From Clostridium sp. HBUAS56010 (GTDB taxonomy: Bacteria > Bacillota > Clostridia > Lachnospirales > Lachnospiraceae): 64,000 bases of DNA. The stretch covers positions 244,190 to 308,189 of the forward strand of contig NZ_SULJ01000002.1 in assembly GCF_007115105.1 (NCBI RefSeq). The letters are read 5' to 3'. The stretch's first letter is position 1. Each line of letters starts with the position of its first letter. Shown here piece after piece: positions 17,813-27,225 of the stretch. Below the pieces are notes generated by a model. It did not search any database, had not been told where the DNA came from, and worked only from the letters and a program-made list of their open reading frames with translations. A program made the translations under genes and the position numbers.

Positions 17813-18781
17813 TTAAGCATTGGTATCATCACTTGGATTAAGCTGTAAACCCAGCTCTTTTAACTTCGCCAGCACTTCTTCTAAAGACTTGCGGCCAAGG
17901 TTACGAACTTTCATCATATCTTCGGAAGTACGGTTACACAGTTCTTCCACCGTATTGATTCCAGCTCTCTTAAGACAATTGTATGAACGAACGGAAAGTT
18001 CCAGTTCATCAATGTTCATCTCAAGCACTTTTTCCTTTTCATTATCTTCCTTCTCTACCATAACTTCAGCAGTCTTGGCATTCTCAGATAAATCAATGAA
18101 AAGATTTAAATGTTCACTCAGCACTTTTGCAGCAAGGCTTACAGCCTCGTCTGGTGCCAGGGTTCCATTTGTAAATACATCTAATGTCAGCTTATCATAA
18201 TCAGTGACCTGACCTACTCGGGTGTTCTGTACCGTCATGTTGACGCGTTCTACTGGTGTATAGATAGAATCAACGGCTATAACGCCAATCGGTAAATCTT
18301 CACTCTTATTCTTGTCTGCGCTCACATAGCCACGGCCCTTGGTAATGGTAAGCTCCATATAGAACTTGCTGTCTGTACCGCCGCTAAGGGTAGCGATTAC
18401 CTGCTCCGGGTTCATGATCTCAATATCAGGATCAGCCTGGATATCCGCTGCAGTTACAACACCTTCGCCTTCAAACTCGATGTATGCAACTTTCGCTTCA
18501 TTGGTGTCGCTATTATTCTTAATAGATAAGCTCTTGATGTTCATAATGATTTCAGTCACATCTTCTTTTACGCCAGATATGGAACTGAATTCATGCAAAA
18601 CGCCGTCGATTTTTACCTGACTGACTGCAGCGCCCGGTAAGGAAGATAGCATGATTCTTCTTAAGGAGTTACCTAAAGTAGTACCATAACCTCTTTCAAG
18701 CGGTTCAACTACAAACTTGCCATATTTTTTGTCTTCTGAGATTTCAGCAATCTCAATGTTTGGTTTTTCAAAATCGAACAC
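17813..18781 (-). CDS. rpoA: RNA polymerase alpha subunit
   Basis: The start is probably the GTG at 18781, with AAAGGAGG eight bases upstream, giving the family-typical [14 protein letters not shown]-terminus. The frame extends further upstream, but that part is spacer. The 322-residue protein has the N-terminal assembly domain ([26 protein letters not shown]) and the C-terminal domain ([31 protein letters not shown]), which contacts UP elements and activators. A linker of about 25 acidic and lysine residues joins them. It lies between rpsD and rplQ as in other Firmicutes. Confidence 0.97.
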   Translation of the reverse strand: MFDFEKPNIEIAEISEDKKYGKFVVEPLERGYGTTLGNSLRRIMLSSLPGAAVSQVKIDGVLHEFSSISGVKEDVTEIIMNIKSLSIKNNSDTNEAKVAYIEFEGEGVVTAADIQADPDIEIMNPEQVIATLSGGTDSKFYMELTITKGRGYVSADKNKSEDLPIGVIAVDSIYTPVERVNMTVQNTRVGQVTDYDKLTLDVFTNGTLAPDEAVSLAAKVLSEHLNLFIDLSENAKTAEVMVEKEDNEKEKVLEMNIDELELSVRSYNCLKRAGINTVEELCNRTSEDMMKVRNLGRKSLEEVLAKLKELGLQLNPSDDTNA

Positions 18782-18889
18782 TAATAGCCCCTCCTTTTGG
18801 GTATTTTGTATCGAGGGTCTTATACTCAAACCTTGCCCGGAGGCAGATGCCCCCCGGGCGAAAGCCGGCTTCTATCAACAGACTTTCAA

Positions 18890-19483
18890 TTATTTGGAGT
18901 ACAACTCGACGATAAGCATTTCATTCACTGGAACATCAATCTCATCTCTTGTTGGAAACTCTTTAACAGTACCACGTAAATTCTCATGATCAACATCAAG
19001 CCATGCTGGAACCATACGGCCAGCAGTCGCTTCCTGAACACTTTTAAATCTTGCATTGGTTTTGCATTTTTCTTTTACTTCAATTACATCGCCTGGCTTA
19101 ACTAAGAAGGAAGGGATGTTTACGCATTTACCATTTACAAGAATGCTCTTATGATCAACAATCTGTCTGGTCTCTCTTCTTGTTCTTCCGAATCCCATAC
19201 GGAATACTACATTGTCAAGTCTTCTTTCAAGAAGGATCATAAGGTTCTCACCTACAAGACCATTCATTCTTTCAGCCTTAGCATAGTAGTTACGGAAAGG
19301 TTTTTCAAGAACTCCATAAACGAACTTGGCTTTCTGCTTTTCTCTAAGCTGGATGCCGTACTCGCTCATCTTTCTGTTAGCTCTTTTTAATTCTCTTTTT
19401 GATTTTTTATCTATTCCTAAATAGATCGGATCAAGACCAAGGGATCTACATCTTTTAAGAACAGGAACTCTATCAACTGCCAC
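18890..19483 (-). CDS. rpsD: 30S ribosomal protein S4 (uS4)
   Basis: The 197-residue protein has the S4 fold: an N-terminal region without the zinc cysteines of the C+ form (VPVLKRCRSLGLDPIYLGIDKKSKREL) and the S4 domain RLDNVVFRMGFGRTRRETRQIVDHKSILVNGK. It starts with GTG after GGAGGTAATTACA. S4 nucleates 30S assembly and in several bacteria represses its own operon by binding the mRNA. It lies 16 bases from rpsK. The 108 bases to rpoA hold only a GC-rich hairpin-like run near 18835-18865. Confidence 0.97.
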   Translation of the reverse strand: MAVDRVPVLKRCRSLGLDPIYLGIDKKSKRELKRANRKMSEYGIQLREKQKAKFVYGVLEKPFRNYYAKAERMNGLVGENLMILLERRLDNVVFRMGFGRTRRETRQIVDHKSILVNGKCVNIPSFLVKPGDVIEVKEKCKTNARFKSVQEATAGRMVPAWLDVDHENLRGTVKEFPTRDEIDVPVNEMLIVELYSK

Positions 19484-19499
19484 TGTAATTACCTCCTAA

Positions 19500-19901
19500 T
19501 TAGACTCTTCTGCGTTTTGGTGGACGACAACCATTATGTGGAACTGGTGTTACATCCTTAATGCTGGTTACTTCTAAACCGCATGCCTGAAGTGCACGAA
19601 TAGCTGCTTCACGGCCTGAACCAGGACCTTTAACCATAACGTCTACTGATTTTAAACCATGTACAAGAGCTGCCTTAGTAGCAGTTTCTGCCGCCATCTG
19701 AGCTGCATATGGAGTAGATTTTCTTGAACCTCTAAATCCCAGACCGCCAGCACTTGCCCAGGATAACGCATTACCCTGTGTATCCGTTAATGTCACGATT
19801 GTGTTATTAAAAGATGACTGGATATGTGCTTGTCCGCGTTCAACGTTTTTCTTTACGCGCTTTTTTGTCACTTTTTTAGTAGTGGACATTTTTTTAGCCA
19901 T
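19500..19901 (-). CDS. rpsK: 30S ribosomal protein S11 (uS11)
   Basis: The 133-residue protein matches S11: [26 protein letters not shown], then [20 protein letters not shown] and the terminal [10 protein letters not shown]. The stretch before residue 20 is lysine-rich and slightly longer than in E. coli. S11 forms part of the platform around the mRNA exit. The ribosome binding site is weak (TAGGTTAG), unlike its neighbours. It is separated from rpsM by 234 bases of unusual spacer containing a repeated element. Confidence 0.97.
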   Translation of the reverse strand: MAKKMSTTKKVTKKRVKKNVERGQAHIQSSFNNTIVTLTDTQGNALSWASAGGLGFRGSRKSTPYAAQMAAETATKAALVHGLKSVDVMVKGPGSGREAAIRALQACGLEVTSIKDVTPVPHNGCRPPKRRRV

Positions 19902-20042
19902 TTTAAACTAACCTACTTTCTTTTTACTTGCTCCGCCCTGCCCTGGAAATCTTAAAGAGCCGGCACAGGGTACGAAATTCTGAATCCTGTTATTCCTGTT
20001 TTTAAAACATGTAACGTGATTCGCTGTTAATTTGGTAAGGAT

Positions 20043-20074
20043 GTTCTCTTCCCTTACGGTCAAAGAACGGCTTT
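20043..20074 (-). repeat. Copy 1 of an intergenic repeat inside the ribosomal operon (rpsM-rpsK spacer)
   Basis: This 32-base block closely matches 26515-26545 in the rplF-rpsH spacer, sharing the run GAACGGCTTT. A second shared block with CACACTAA and TTC lies at about 20100-20110. The ends GTTCT and AGAAC can pair, so both copies may form a small hairpin. Confidence 0.6.
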
Positions 20075-20135
20075 GCCCGATAAAGCGGGGCACGCTGTCA
20101 CACTAAGTTCAGAGATACCTCACTAAGTGTAATTC

Positions 20136-20504
20136 TTATTTCTTCTTGTTTGCTACAGTTTTTCTTGGACCTTTGCGTGTTCTTGCATTGGTCTTTGTCT
20201 TCTGACCACGAACCGGAAGGCTCTTTCTGTGGCGAATTCCACGGTAGCATCCAATCTCCTGAAGTCTCTTGATGTTCATAGCGATTTCTCTACGTAAATC
20301 ACCTTCAACAGTCTGAGATTCTGTAATTACTTCTGCAAGTCTTTTAACTTCATCATCGGTTAAGTCCTTAACACGAGTGTCAGGATTAACGCCAGCTTCT
20401 TTGAGAATACGGCTTGCACTTGTTCTACCGATACCGTAGATATAAGTTAAACCAATCTCAACACGCTTTTCTCTTGGTAAATCAACACCTGAAATACGAG
20501 CCAT
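20136..20504 (-). CDS. rpsM: 30S ribosomal protein S13 (uS13)
   Basis: The 122-residue protein has the S13 sequence [39 protein letters not shown] and the basic tail [24 protein letters not shown], which reaches the tRNAs and the 50S subunit. It lies 28 bases downstream of rpmJ. After it comes a long spacer before rpsK, where most relatives have only a few tens of bases. Confidence 0.98.
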   Translation of the reverse strand: MARISGVDLPREKRVEIGLTYIYGIGRTSASRILKEAGVNPDTRVKDLTDDEVKRLAEVITESQTVEGDLRREIAMNIKRLQEIGCYRGIRHRKSLPVRGQKTKTNARTRKGPRKTVANKKK

Positions 20505-20532
20505 GTGTGTAGTACACCTCCATTAATTATTT

Positions 20533-20646
20533 TTAACCTTGTCTCTGCTTATGCTTAGGATTTTCACAGATTACTCTGATACTGCCTTTTCTTTTAATGA
20601 TTTTGCATTTTTCGCAAATCGGTTTGACTGATGATCTAACCTTCAC
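20533..20646 (-). CDS. rpmJ: 50S ribosomal protein L36 (bL36), zinc form
   Basis: This 37-residue protein is too short for usual ORF lists. The start is GTG at 20644-20646 with GGAAAGGAG upstream. The sequence [18 protein letters not shown] continues to [11 protein letters not shown]. Cys11, Cys14, Cys27 and His32 form the zinc ribbon of the C+ form, so a zinc-free paralogue may exist elsewhere. It is first in the rpmJ-rpsM-rpsK-rpsD-rpoA-rplQ unit, which has its own promoter and a structured leader. Confidence 0.95.
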   Translation of the reverse strand: MKVRSSVKPICEKCKIIKRKGSIRVICENPKHKQRQG

Positions 20647-20683
20647 AGCAATTCTCCTTTCCTTTATGCGCTCTTTATATAAA

Positions 20684-20715
20684 GCACAAACAGTCCGGTA
20701 ACCGGACCTATGTGC
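20684..20715 (-). promoter_or_regulatory. Hairpin in the rpmJ-rpsM leader
   Basis: On the minus strand GTCCGG-TTA-CCGGAC forms a perfect inner stem, and GCACA with TGTGC closes an outer one. It lies about 40-70 bases before rpmJ in a leader of about 230 bases, a place where an r-protein such as S4 could bind. The rest of the 320-base infA-rpmJ spacer shows nothing further. Confidence 0.5.
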
Positions 20716-20879
20716 GAAATTGCTCCCCGATCCCTGATAAATCCTTAAGACTTATTCTGGAAACGATGGAACCTTTCTCTAAAGAGCTTTCTGAGTATAC
20801 CGCAGCGTGTTTTTATTTTAAAACCAGTGCTGCCCATTTAGGCATAATACACCCAGTATTTCAACAAAGTCGCTACAGC

Positions 20880-20908
20880 ATTATATCACTAAAACCAAAA
20901 TAATGCAA
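20880..20908 (-). promoter_or_regulatory. Promoter for the rpmJ-rplQ unit
   Basis: TTGCAT at 20903-20908, a 17-base spacer and TATAAT at 20880-20885 on the minus strand. An A run and CGCTTG precede the -35, as at the rpsJ and rpoB promoters. Confidence 0.8.
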
Positions 20909-20966
20909 GCGTTTTTTCTATATATTTATTAACCCTTTAGCCTGGTGTGTCATAGTACGAAACGCC

Positions 20967-21185
20967 TTATTTATCTCTCCAGATGATTCTTCCCTTGCTT
21001 AAATCATAAGGGGACATTTCAAGCGTCACTTTATCTCCTGGTAAAATACGGATATAGTGCATACGAAGTTTGCCGCTAATATGAGCCAGTACCTGATGCC
21101 CGTTCTCCAGTTCAACCTGGAACATCGCATTGGGCAGCTTCTCCACAACGGTTCCTTCAATTTCAATAACATCTGCTTTTGACAT
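20967..21185 (-). CDS. infA: Translation initiation factor IF-1
   Basis: The 72-residue single OB-fold protein matches IF-1 almost entirely: [47 protein letters not shown] and [12 protein letters not shown]. It occupies the ribosomal A site during initiation. It follows the KOW protein gene by a few bases and is the last gene of the long rpsJ-to-infA run before the internal promoter. Confidence 0.98.
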   Translation of the reverse strand: MSKADVIEIEGTVVEKLPNAMFQVELENGHQVLAHISGKLRMHYIRILPGDKVTLEMSPYDLSKGRIIWRDK

Positions 21186-21190
21186 AAATC

Positions 21191-21472
21191 TTACCTCCTA
21201 ACAACCTGTTCTTCTCTTTTGAAACATCGGATGAAATGTTTGATCTCTTCATCGGTGACTTTCTTTTTCTCCCGGATTTTTGATCCTGGGGTTTGTTTCT
21301 CCCATAAAAGGGGTTTTACATGCTTTTTCTTTTTCTTCTTGGGACAGTCCATACGCCGGTATTTTCCGTCCACCAGATAAATATATTCGCCTTCTTCATA
21401 TAATATGAAGAAATAACTGCCTTTATCATGTCCGGCTGTTGATTCTACCAGGGATCCAGCTTCTAATTCCAT
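21191..21472 (-). CDS. KOW-domain RNA-binding protein (L14e-like)
   Basis: The 93-residue protein starts at 21472, where AAGGA lies six bases upstream; an ATG six bases further up has no room for a ribosome binding site. The first 45 residues carry a KOW-like stretch ([40 protein letters not shown]). The rest is a basic tail. A gene of this type between map and infA is a recognised feature of many clostridia. It probably binds rRNA or assists ribosome assembly; no experimental role is known to me. Confidence 0.85.
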   Translation of the reverse strand: MELEAGSLVESTAGHDKGSYFFILYEEGEYIYLVDGKYRRMDCPKKKKKKHVKPLLWEKQTPGSKIREKKKVTDEEIKHFIRCFKREEQVVRR

Positions 21473-21482
21473 AGTCATTTCC

Positions 21483-22247
21483 TTAATGATCCTTTAAAAT
21501 CAGGCTGAGAATCTCTGGCTCGCCTTCTGTGATCAAAATGGTGTTCTCATAATGAGCAGACAACTTTTCGTCTTCTGTAACAACGGTCCAGTCATCATCA
21601 AGCCATGCTACATCAGGAGTTCCTTCATTAATCATAGGCTCAATAGCAAGGGTCATGCCCGGTCTTAATTTGATTCCTCGTCTCTTTTGGGCAAAATTCG
21701 GCACCTCAGGCTCCTCGTGGAGATGAGAACCGATTCCATGTCCTACAAGATCCCGGACAACTCCATAACCAAATGATTCTGCATATTTTTGAATCGCAGC
21801 GGATATATCACCTAGATGATTGCCAGATTTTGCAAATTTAATCCCTTCAAAGAAACTTTGTCTTGTCACTTCAATTAATTGGCCGGCCGCCGGAGTAATC
21901 TCCCCAATCCCGTAAGTCCTTGCCGCATCAGAATGATAGCCTTTATAAATAACGCCGGCATCCAGACTTACAATATCGCCTTCCATTAAAACCCGTTCTT
22001 TGCTCGGAATCCCATGTACCACTTCATCATTAACAGAAACACAGATGGAAGCAGGATATCCGTTATAGTTTAGAAAGGAAGGGATACAGCCATAGCTTCT
22101 TATGATCTCTTCTCCCAGATGATCAATATCCCAGGTTGTCATTCCAGGCTTTAAGGCTTTTGCAAGTTCTTCGTGAGTCATGCAAAGAATCCTTCCAGCC
22201 TCTCTCATAAGTTCTATTTCTCTTGCAGATTTAATCGTCACTGACAT
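21483..22247 (-). CDS. map: Methionine aminopeptidase, type I
   Basis: The 254-residue enzyme removes the initiator Met from nascent proteins. The five metal ligands are all visible: Asp96 in SLDAGV, Asp107 in HSDAART, His170 in VGHGIG, Glu203 in AIEPMI and the final Glu in HYENTILIT. There is no N-terminal zinc-finger or SEC-C extension. It lies three bases after adk and ten before the KOW gene, in the standard Firmicute order. Confidence 0.97.
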   Translation of the reverse strand: MSVTIKSAREIELMREAGRILCMTHEELAKALKPGMTTWDIDHLGEEIIRSYGCIPSFLNYNGYPASICVSVNDEVVHGIPSKERVLMEGDIVSLDAGVIYKGYHSDAARTYGIGEITPAAGQLIEVTRQSFFEGIKFAKSGNHLGDISAAIQKYAESFGYGVVRDLVGHGIGSHLHEEPEVPNFAQKRRGIKLRPGMTLAIEPMINEGTPDVAWLDDDWTVVTEDEKLSAHYENTILITEGEPEILSLILKDH

Positions 22248-22250
22248 AAA

Positions 22251-22895
22251 CTATGCTCCTAATATAGAAACGATATCAGAGAACACTTTATTTAATTCCT
22301 GTGTTCCGTCAACATTCACAAGCACACCATCATTTTTGTAATAATCAATGAGAGGCTGAGTCTGATCATGATAAACATTCAGACGTTTCTTTACTGTCTC
22401 CGGCTTATCATCATCTCTTAATACAAGTTCTGCACCGCATGCGTCACAGACACCGGAAACCTTGGTTGGATTATACACAATGTGATATGTAGCACCACAG
22501 GTCAGACATGCACGGCGACCGGACATTCTATTAATGATATTTTCGTCAGGTACATCTACATTGATTGCAAAATCAACCTTTTGTCCCATCTTAGAGATGG
22601 CTTCCTTTAGACTTTCTGCCTGAGGTATGGTTCTTGGAAATCCGTCAAGCACATAGCCATTACTACAGTCTTCCTTTTGAATACGGTCGATCAGCATGCC
22701 AATCGTAAGCTCATCAGGAACCAGCGCTCCCTGGTCCATATAGCCCTTTGCCTTTTTTCCTAATTCTGTTCCTTCTTTTATGTTAGAACGGAAAATATCT
22801 CCGGTAGAAATATGCGGAATCTGATATTTTTCGGAAATCTTCTTTGCCTGAGTACCCTTGCCGGCACCTGGGGCACCTAACATGATGATCTTCAT
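22251..22895 (-). CDS. adk: Adenylate kinase with zinc-binding lid
   Basis: The 214-residue enzyme interconverts AMP and ATP with two ADP. P-loop [10 protein letters not shown] is at residues 8-17. The lid contains Cys130, Cys133, Cys150 and Cys153 (CLTCG and CDACG), the structural zinc site typical of Gram-positive adenylate kinases. I use the ATG at 22895, seven bases after GGAGGG; a TTG one codon earlier is less likely. It lies between secY and map, with a perfect hairpin in the 81-base spacer after secY. Confidence 0.97.
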   Translation of the reverse strand: MKIIMLGAPGAGKGTQAKKISEKYQIPHISTGDIFRSNIKEGTELGKKAKGYMDQGALVPDELTIGMLIDRIQKEDCSNGYVLDGFPRTIPQAESLKEAISKMGQKVDFAINVDVPDENIINRMSGRRACLTCGATYHIVYNPTKVSGVCDACGAELVLRDDDKPETVKKRLNVYHDQTQPLIDYYKNDGVLVNVDGTQELNKVFSDIVSILGA

Positions 22896-22938
22896 CAACA
22901 GTCCCTCCTTTGAAACATAAGCTTAAATAGCACAAATC

Positions 22939-22971
22939 CCAAGGGAAACACGTATGACATGTTTCCCTTGG
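22939..22971 (-). other. Perfect 12-base-pair hairpin between secY and adk
   Basis: CCAAGGGAAACA pairs with TGTTTCCCTTGG around nine bases. No T run follows, so it may be a processing or partial termination site between secY and adk rather than a full terminator. Confidence 0.6.
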
Positions 22972-22979
22972 TTTGTCCT

Positions 22980-24302
22980 TTAATCGTTTAAAAATCCTTT
23001 GTAATTACGCACAAGCATCTGGGATTCGATTGCTTTTAATGTCTCAAGTACAACACTGACAATAATTATAAGTGATGTACCTCCGAAGGATAAATGACCT
23101 ACGCTGAATAAACCGGAGACTACAATCGGGATAATACAGATAATCGTCAAACCGCATGCACCTAAGAATACAATATAGTTTAAAATTGAGTTAAGGTAAT
23201 CGCTGGTTGGCTTACCTGGGCGGATACCCGGGATAAAACCGCCTGACTTTTTCATGTTATTCGCCACTTCCAGCGGATTAAATGTGATGGAAGTATAAAA
23301 ATATGCAAACACAATGATAAGAGCCACATAAACGATTATTCCTAACGAATAGATGGGCTGGTCAATCCGAACCCAACTGGATGAATTAAGTGCAGTTAAA
23401 ATATGACCTCCTATGCTGTCATAATTAACCTTATCTCCAAGAAACTGAGCAATGACAACTGGAAATGACATAAGAGAGGAAGCAAAGATAACCGGAATAA
23501 CACCGGCTGTATTCACTTTTAATGGAATATTGGTAGCCTGTCCGCCCACCATCTTCCGTCCCTGCATCTTCTTTGAATACTGCACTGGAATTCTTCTCTC
23601 GCCGCCTTGAAGGACAACGACAAACACTACAATTGCCACAATAACTGCAATGATAACAATTGCTGCAATAGCTGCCACAGCAACTGATTTTCCAACTATA
23701 AAGCGATCATATAAAGTTGCCGCATCAGTAGGAACACTGGAAATGATGTTAAATAACAAGACGATGGAAATACCGTTTCCAACACCATTCTCTGTGATCC
23801 GCTCACCAATCCACATCAGGAGCGCACTACCAGCGGTCATCGTTGCAACTGCAATGATAATACTTAACACATTAAACTCTCTTAACAGTCCCTGACCGCC
23901 GAATCCAATCGCCATAGCGACGGACTCGATCAAAGCCAGACCAACTGTTACATAACGGGTGTATTCTGCTATCTTTTTTCTTCCGTCTTCACCATCTTTT
24001 TGCATTTCCTCAAGCTTGGGAATTGCAATTGTTAAAAGCTGCATGATAATAGAAGATGTGATGTAAGGGGTAATGCTCAGAGCAAAAACAGACATATTCG
24101 TAAAAGAACTACCTGTCATGGAGTTAAAAAATCCGAATGCATCATTATTCTGCCGAGCAAAAAAATCTTTAAAAAAGCTTGTTTCAACTCCTGGAATCGG
24201 TAATTGAGAACCGATTCTGGTAACCACCAGCATCAAAAATGTGAAGATAAGTTTCTTTCTTACATCTTTGACCTTGAAGGCATTACGGAGTGTTTTTAAC
24301 AT
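22980..24302 (-). CDS. secY: Protein translocase subunit SecY
   Basis: The 440-residue polytopic membrane protein is the channel of the Sec machinery. The signature GSQLPIPGVE near the N-terminus, the second-helix plug region and ten hydrophobic segments are visible. QGGERRIPVQYSKKMQGRKMVGG (about residues 230-255) is the cytosolic loop contacting SecA and the ribosome, and YFYTSITFNPLEVANNMKKSGGFIPGIRPG the later loop. It lies one base after rplO and is followed by adk. Confidence 0.97.
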   Translation of the reverse strand: MLKTLRNAFKVKDVRKKLIFTFLMLVVTRIGSQLPIPGVETSFFKDFFARQNNDAFGFFNSMTGSSFTNMSVFALSITPYITSSIIMQLLTIAIPKLEEMQKDGEDGRKKIAEYTRYVTVGLALIESVAMAIGFGGQGLLREFNVLSIIIAVATMTAGSALLMWIGERITENGVGNGISIVLLFNIISSVPTDAATLYDRFIVGKSVAVAAIAAIVIIAVIVAIVVFVVVLQGGERRIPVQYSKKMQGRKMVGGQATNIPLKVNTAGVIPVIFASSLMSFPVVIAQFLGDKVNYDSIGGHILTALNSSSWVRIDQPIYSLGIIVYVALIIVFAYFYTSITFNPLEVANNMKKSGGFIPGIRPGKPTSDYLNSILNYIVFLGACGLTIICIIPIVVSGLFSVGHLSFGGTSLIIIVSVVLETLKAIESQMLVRNYKGFLND

Positions 24303-24303
24303 A

Positions 24304-24744
24304 TTAGATCACCTCGCAGGTTCCACCTAAAGCCTCGATTTTGGTTTTTGCGCCTTCGCTGAAAGCGTCTACCTTTACTGTAAGCTTTTTGGTTAATTCT
24401 CCATTTCCAAGGATCTTAACTCCATCACGCGGATTCTTAACAATTCCGCTCTCTAATAAAGATTCAACAGTAACAACTGTGCCATTGTCGAAGCTTTCTA
24501 AAGCACTTACATTAATGCCCACAATCGTTTTAGAATTCCTGTTTGTAAAGCCTCTCTTAGGAATACGTCTGTATAAAGGCATCTGACCGCCTTCAAAACC
24601 TAGTCTTGGAGCACCAGAACGGGCTTTCTGTCCTTTGTGACCTTTACCTGCTGTCTTACCGTTTCCTGAACCGTGACCACGGCCTCTTCTGAAGTTATCG
24701 CTGTGTTTGGAACCTAACGCAGGCTGTAAATTTGATAAATCCAT
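24304..24744 (-). CDS. rplO: 50S ribosomal protein L15 (uL15)
   Basis: The start is the ATG at 24744, nine bases after AGGAGG; the GTG within the ribosome binding site is rejected. The 146-residue protein has the N-terminal [20 protein letters not shown], the glycine-rich arm [22 protein letters not shown] and the conserved [20 protein letters not shown]. It is a late-assembly protein near the base of the L1 stalk. It sits between rpmD and secY. Confidence 0.97.
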   Translation of the reverse strand: MDLSNLQPALGSKHSDNFRRGRGHGSGNGKTAGKGHKGQKARSGAPRLGFEGGQMPLYRRIPKRGFTNRNSKTIVGINVSALESFDNGTVVTVESLLESGIVKNPRDGVKILGNGELTKKLTVKVDAFSEGAKTKIEALGGTCEVI

Positions 24745-24767
24745 CGCTTGCACCTCCTTACTTTATT

Positions 24768-24950
24768 TTAGATCTCTTCTACTTTTACTAAATGACGCAC
24801 GTTTGCGATCATACCTCTAACCGCATTGTTATCCGGCATTTCAACTGTTTTATGAAGCTTTTTCAAGCCTAATGCTAAAACAGTTGCTTTATGCTTAGGA
24901 ATTGCACCGATCGGGGATTTCACCAATGTGATCTTTAATTTATCTGCCAT
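24768..24950 (-). CDS. rpmD: 50S ribosomal protein L30 (uL30)
   Basis: The 60-residue protein has the L30 pattern KITLVKSPIGAIPKHKATVLALGLKKLHKTVE with NNAVRGMIANVRHLVKVEEI at the end. It is the short bacterial form without N-terminal extension. It lies 13 bases after rpsE and 23 before rplO, the standard spc-operon order. Confidence 0.97.
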   Translation of the reverse strand: MADKLKITLVKSPIGAIPKHKATVLALGLKKLHKTVEMPDNNAVRGMIANVRHLVKVEEI

Positions 24951-24963
24951 TTTCTTATCCTCC

Positions 24964-25473
24964 TTAGCCTAAAATCTCTTCAACAGATTTACCGCGAAGT
25001 CTTGCAACTTCCTCAGGAGTCTTTAACTCAGTTAAACCTTTGATTGTAGCTAAAACAACATTAGTCTTATTGTTAGAGCCCATGGACTTTGTACGGATAT
25101 TCTTAATACCTGCAAGCTCTACAACTGCACGTGCAGGACCTCCTGCGATAACTCCTGTACCTTCAGAAGCTCTCTTAAGAAGTACGGAAGCACTTCCAAA
25201 CTTTCCGATGTGGTCATGAGTAATACTGTTATTTTCATCAATCGGAATATTAACCATATTCTTAACAGCAGCCTCTTTTCCCTTACGGATTGCTTCTGGA
25301 ACTTCGCCAGCTTTGCCAAGACCTGCACCTACACGGCCATTGCCATCGCCTACGACTACTAAAGCAGAGAATCTCATGGTACGTCCGCCTTTAACAGTTT
25401 TAGATACGCGCTTAATAGCAACTACTCTGTCATTTAACTCTGTCTGATTTGCATCAACAATTGTACGTTTCAC
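24964..25473 (-). CDS. rpsE: 30S ribosomal protein S5 (uS5)
   Basis: The 169-residue protein starts with GTG after AAAGGAGAAGACACAG. It has the double-stranded-RNA-binding-like N-terminal domain ([38 protein letters not shown]) and the C-terminal [27 protein letters not shown]5 guards decoding accuracy and lines the mRNA entry. It follows rplR by 20 bases. Confidence 0.97.
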   Translation of the reverse strand: MKRTIVDANQTELNDRVVAIKRVSKTVKGGRTMRFSALVVVGDGNGRVGAGLGKAGEVPEAIRKGKEAAVKNMVNIPIDENNSITHDHIGKFGSASVLLKRASEGTGVIAGGPARAVVELAGIKNIRTKSMGSNNKTNVVLATIKGLTELKTPEEVARLRGKSVEEILG

Positions 25474-25493
25474 CTGTGTCTTCTCCTTTCTAT

Positions 25494-25862
25494 TTAGAAT
25501 TCCAGACCAGCTTCTCTTGCTGCGTCTGCTAATGCCTGAATCTTACCCTGATATATAAAACCGCCTCTGTCAAAGACAACTCCCTTGATACCTTTTTCAA
25601 TAGCTCTCTTTGCAACTACGGAACCTATATATGCTGCAGCATCAACGTCGTTAGTTTTCTTTAATTCTGCCTTTACATCTTTTTCTACTGTAGAAGCAGC
25701 AACTAAAGTTTTACCAACTGTATCGTCAATAATTTGAGCATACATATGATTATTGCTTCTAAACACAGCTAAACGCGGTCTTTCTGCAGTGCCTGCAAAA
25801 CGGTTACGTAATCTGTTGTGTTTTTTAACGCGAACTTCGCTTCTTGACTGTTTGCTAACCAT
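25494..25862 (-). CDS. rplR: 50S ribosomal protein L18 (uL18)
   Basis: The 122-residue protein shows the L18 features [63 protein letters not shown] and the terminal [12 protein letters not shown]. It binds 5S rRNA with L5 in the central protuberance. Spacing to rplF is 17 bases and to rpsE 20. Confidence 0.97.
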   Translation of the reverse strand: MVSKQSRSEVRVKKHNRLRNRFAGTAERPRLAVFRSNNHMYAQIIDDTVGKTLVAASTVEKDVKAELKKTNDVDAAAYIGSVVAKRAIEKGIKGVVFDRGGFIYQGKIQALADAAREAGLEF

Positions 25863-25879
25863 CTTTACACTCTCCTTAA

Positions 25880-26422
25880 TTATTTCTTACCAGTCTTACC
25901 AACTTTACGTCTGATCACTTCGTCAGCATACTTGATTCCCTTGCCCTTATAAGGTTCAGGTCTTCTCTTATCTCTGATTTCAGCAGCGTACTGGCCAACT
26001 TTTTCTTTATCGATACCTTTAACGAAAATGATATTCTGACCTTCCATTGTAGCTTCAATGCCTTCTGGATCGATCATCTCTACCGGATGGGAGTAACCAA
26101 GAGACAGGATCAGTTTGTTCCCCTGTTTCTGAGCTCTGTAACCAACACCGTTAATTTCAAGCTTCTTTTCATAACCGCTTGTAACACCAACGATCATGTT
26201 ATTTACTAATGTTCTTGTCAGACCATGTAAAGATTTCATCTTCTTTAAATCATTTGGTCTGGTAACAACGATATGACCATCTTCTTCTTTGATTGTCATC
26301 TCTGCTGGTAAAACTCTTTCAAGAGTTCCCTTAGGACCTTTTACAGTCACTTTATTATTTTCTGCAATTGCAACAGTAACACCTGCTGGAATTGCGATAG
26401 GCATTCTTCCGATACGTGACAT
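25880..26422 (-). CDS. rplF: 50S ribosomal protein L6 (uL6)
   Basis: I use the ATG at 26422, preceded by AAGGAGG; the open frame continues upstream into spacer without L6-like sequence. The 180-residue protein starts [14 protein letters not shown] and contains [40 protein letters not shown] and the signature [28 protein letters not shown]. It lies near the factor-binding site at the base of the L7/L12 stalk. The 175 bases to rpsH contain the second copy of the intergenic repeat. Confidence 0.97.
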   Translation of the reverse strand: MSRIGRMPIAIPAGVTVAIAENNKVTVKGPKGTLERVLPAEMTIKEEDGHIVVTRPNDLKKMKSLHGLTRTLVNNMIVGVTSGYEKKLEINGVGYRAQKQGNKLILSLGYSHPVEMIDPEGIEATMEGQNIIFVKGIDKEKVGQYAAEIRDKRRPEPYKGKGIKYADEVIRRKVGKTGKK

Positions 26423-26514
26423 GCCGTCTACCTCCTTAAATTCTCGGAAGGAACGTTTCGTTCCCTCTGTTTTCAGATGCATTTTTCCTGCGTCCCACTA
26501 CGTTTCACAGGGAA

Positions 26515-26545
26515 GTTCTTCTCCCTCTGGTCGAAGAACGGCTTT
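26515..26545 (-). repeat. Copy 2 of the intergenic repeat (rpsH-rplF spacer)
   Basis: A 31-base block matching 20043-20074 with a handful of differences. The ends GTTCTTC and GAAGAAC form a perfect 7-base-pair stem. The CACACTAA-TTC block follows directly, whereas in copy 1 about 25 further bases intervene. Confidence 0.6.
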
Positions 26546-26597
26546 CACACTAAATTCGCGTTTCGCCTGTAGCTCACGCTTATTAAGTGTTCAATGC

Positions 26598-26999
26598 CTA
26601 CCAAACGAATGCTAATACTTCTCCGCCTACACCCTGGTTACGTGCTTCTTTATCAGTAATCACGCCCTGGTTTGTAGAAATAATTGCAGTTCCTAAACCG
26701 CCAAGTACTTTCGGTAACTCCTCTTTGTTTGCGTAAACACGTAAACCTGGTTTGGAGATTCTCTTAATACCTGTAATGATTTTTTCATTCTTATCTTTAC
26801 CGTATTTTAAGGTGATTCTGATTGACTGGAATGCACCGTCTTCTACGATATCATATTTTTTAACGTATCCCTCTTTCACAAGGATATCAGCAATAGCTAA
26901 TTTCATCTTGGATGAAGGTACATCTACTGTATCATGTTTTGCAGTATTTGCATTACGAACTCTCGTAAGCATATCTGCGATTGGATCGCTCATTGTCAT
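26598..26999 (-). CDS. rpsH: 30S ribosomal protein S8 (uS8)
   Basis: The 133-residue protein has the S8 sequence [39 protein letters not shown] and the C-terminal [23 protein letters not shown]8 binds helix 21 of 16S rRNA and in E. coli represses the spc operon by binding its mRNA near rplE. It sits between rpsZ and rplF with the usual order. Confidence 0.97.
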   Translation of the reverse strand: MTMSDPIADMLTRVRNANTAKHDTVDVPSSKMKLAIADILVKEGYVKKYDIVEDGAFQSIRITLKYGKDKNEKIITGIKRISKPGLRVYANKEELPKVLGGLGTAIISTNQGVITDKEARNQGVGGEVLAFVW

Positions 27000-27024
27000 T
27001 TTGAAATTGCCTCCTTCCTTATAT

Positions 27025-27210
27025 TTACCAGCTTGCCTTTTTAACGCCTGGGATCTGACCTTTGTATGCTAATTCACGGAAGCAGATTCTGCAGATTCCG
27101 TATTTTCTTAAATAAGCATGTGGACGACCGCAGATTCTGCAACGATTATATTCTCTTGAGGAGAATTTTGCAGGTTTCTGCTGTTTGATCTTCATTGAAG
27201 TCTTAGCCAT
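27025..27210 (-). CDS. rpsZ: 30S ribosomal protein S14, zinc type (uS14)
   Basis: This 61-residue protein is the short, zinc-binding S14: Cys24, Cys27, Cys40 and Cys43 in CRICG and CRICF, with the terminal [11 protein letters not shown]. The longer zinc-free paralogue, if any, is not in this window. It sits in the canonical spc position between rplE and rpsH. Confidence 0.97.
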   Translation of the reverse strand: MAKTSMKIKQQKPAKFSSREYNRCRICGRPHAYLRKYGICRICFRELAYKGQIPGVKKASW

Positions 27211-27225
27211 GGATTATTCCTCCTA

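Noticed and set aside
19908-20093. 61-residue open frame in the rpsM-rpsK spacer
   Set aside because: It lacks a ribosome binding site, has no family resemblance, and covers the repeated hairpin block, so it is more likely spacer RNA.
20712-20903. 63-residue plus-strand open frame in the infA-rpmJ spacer
   Set aside because: It is antisense to the clear rpmJ promoter and leader and has no start signals.
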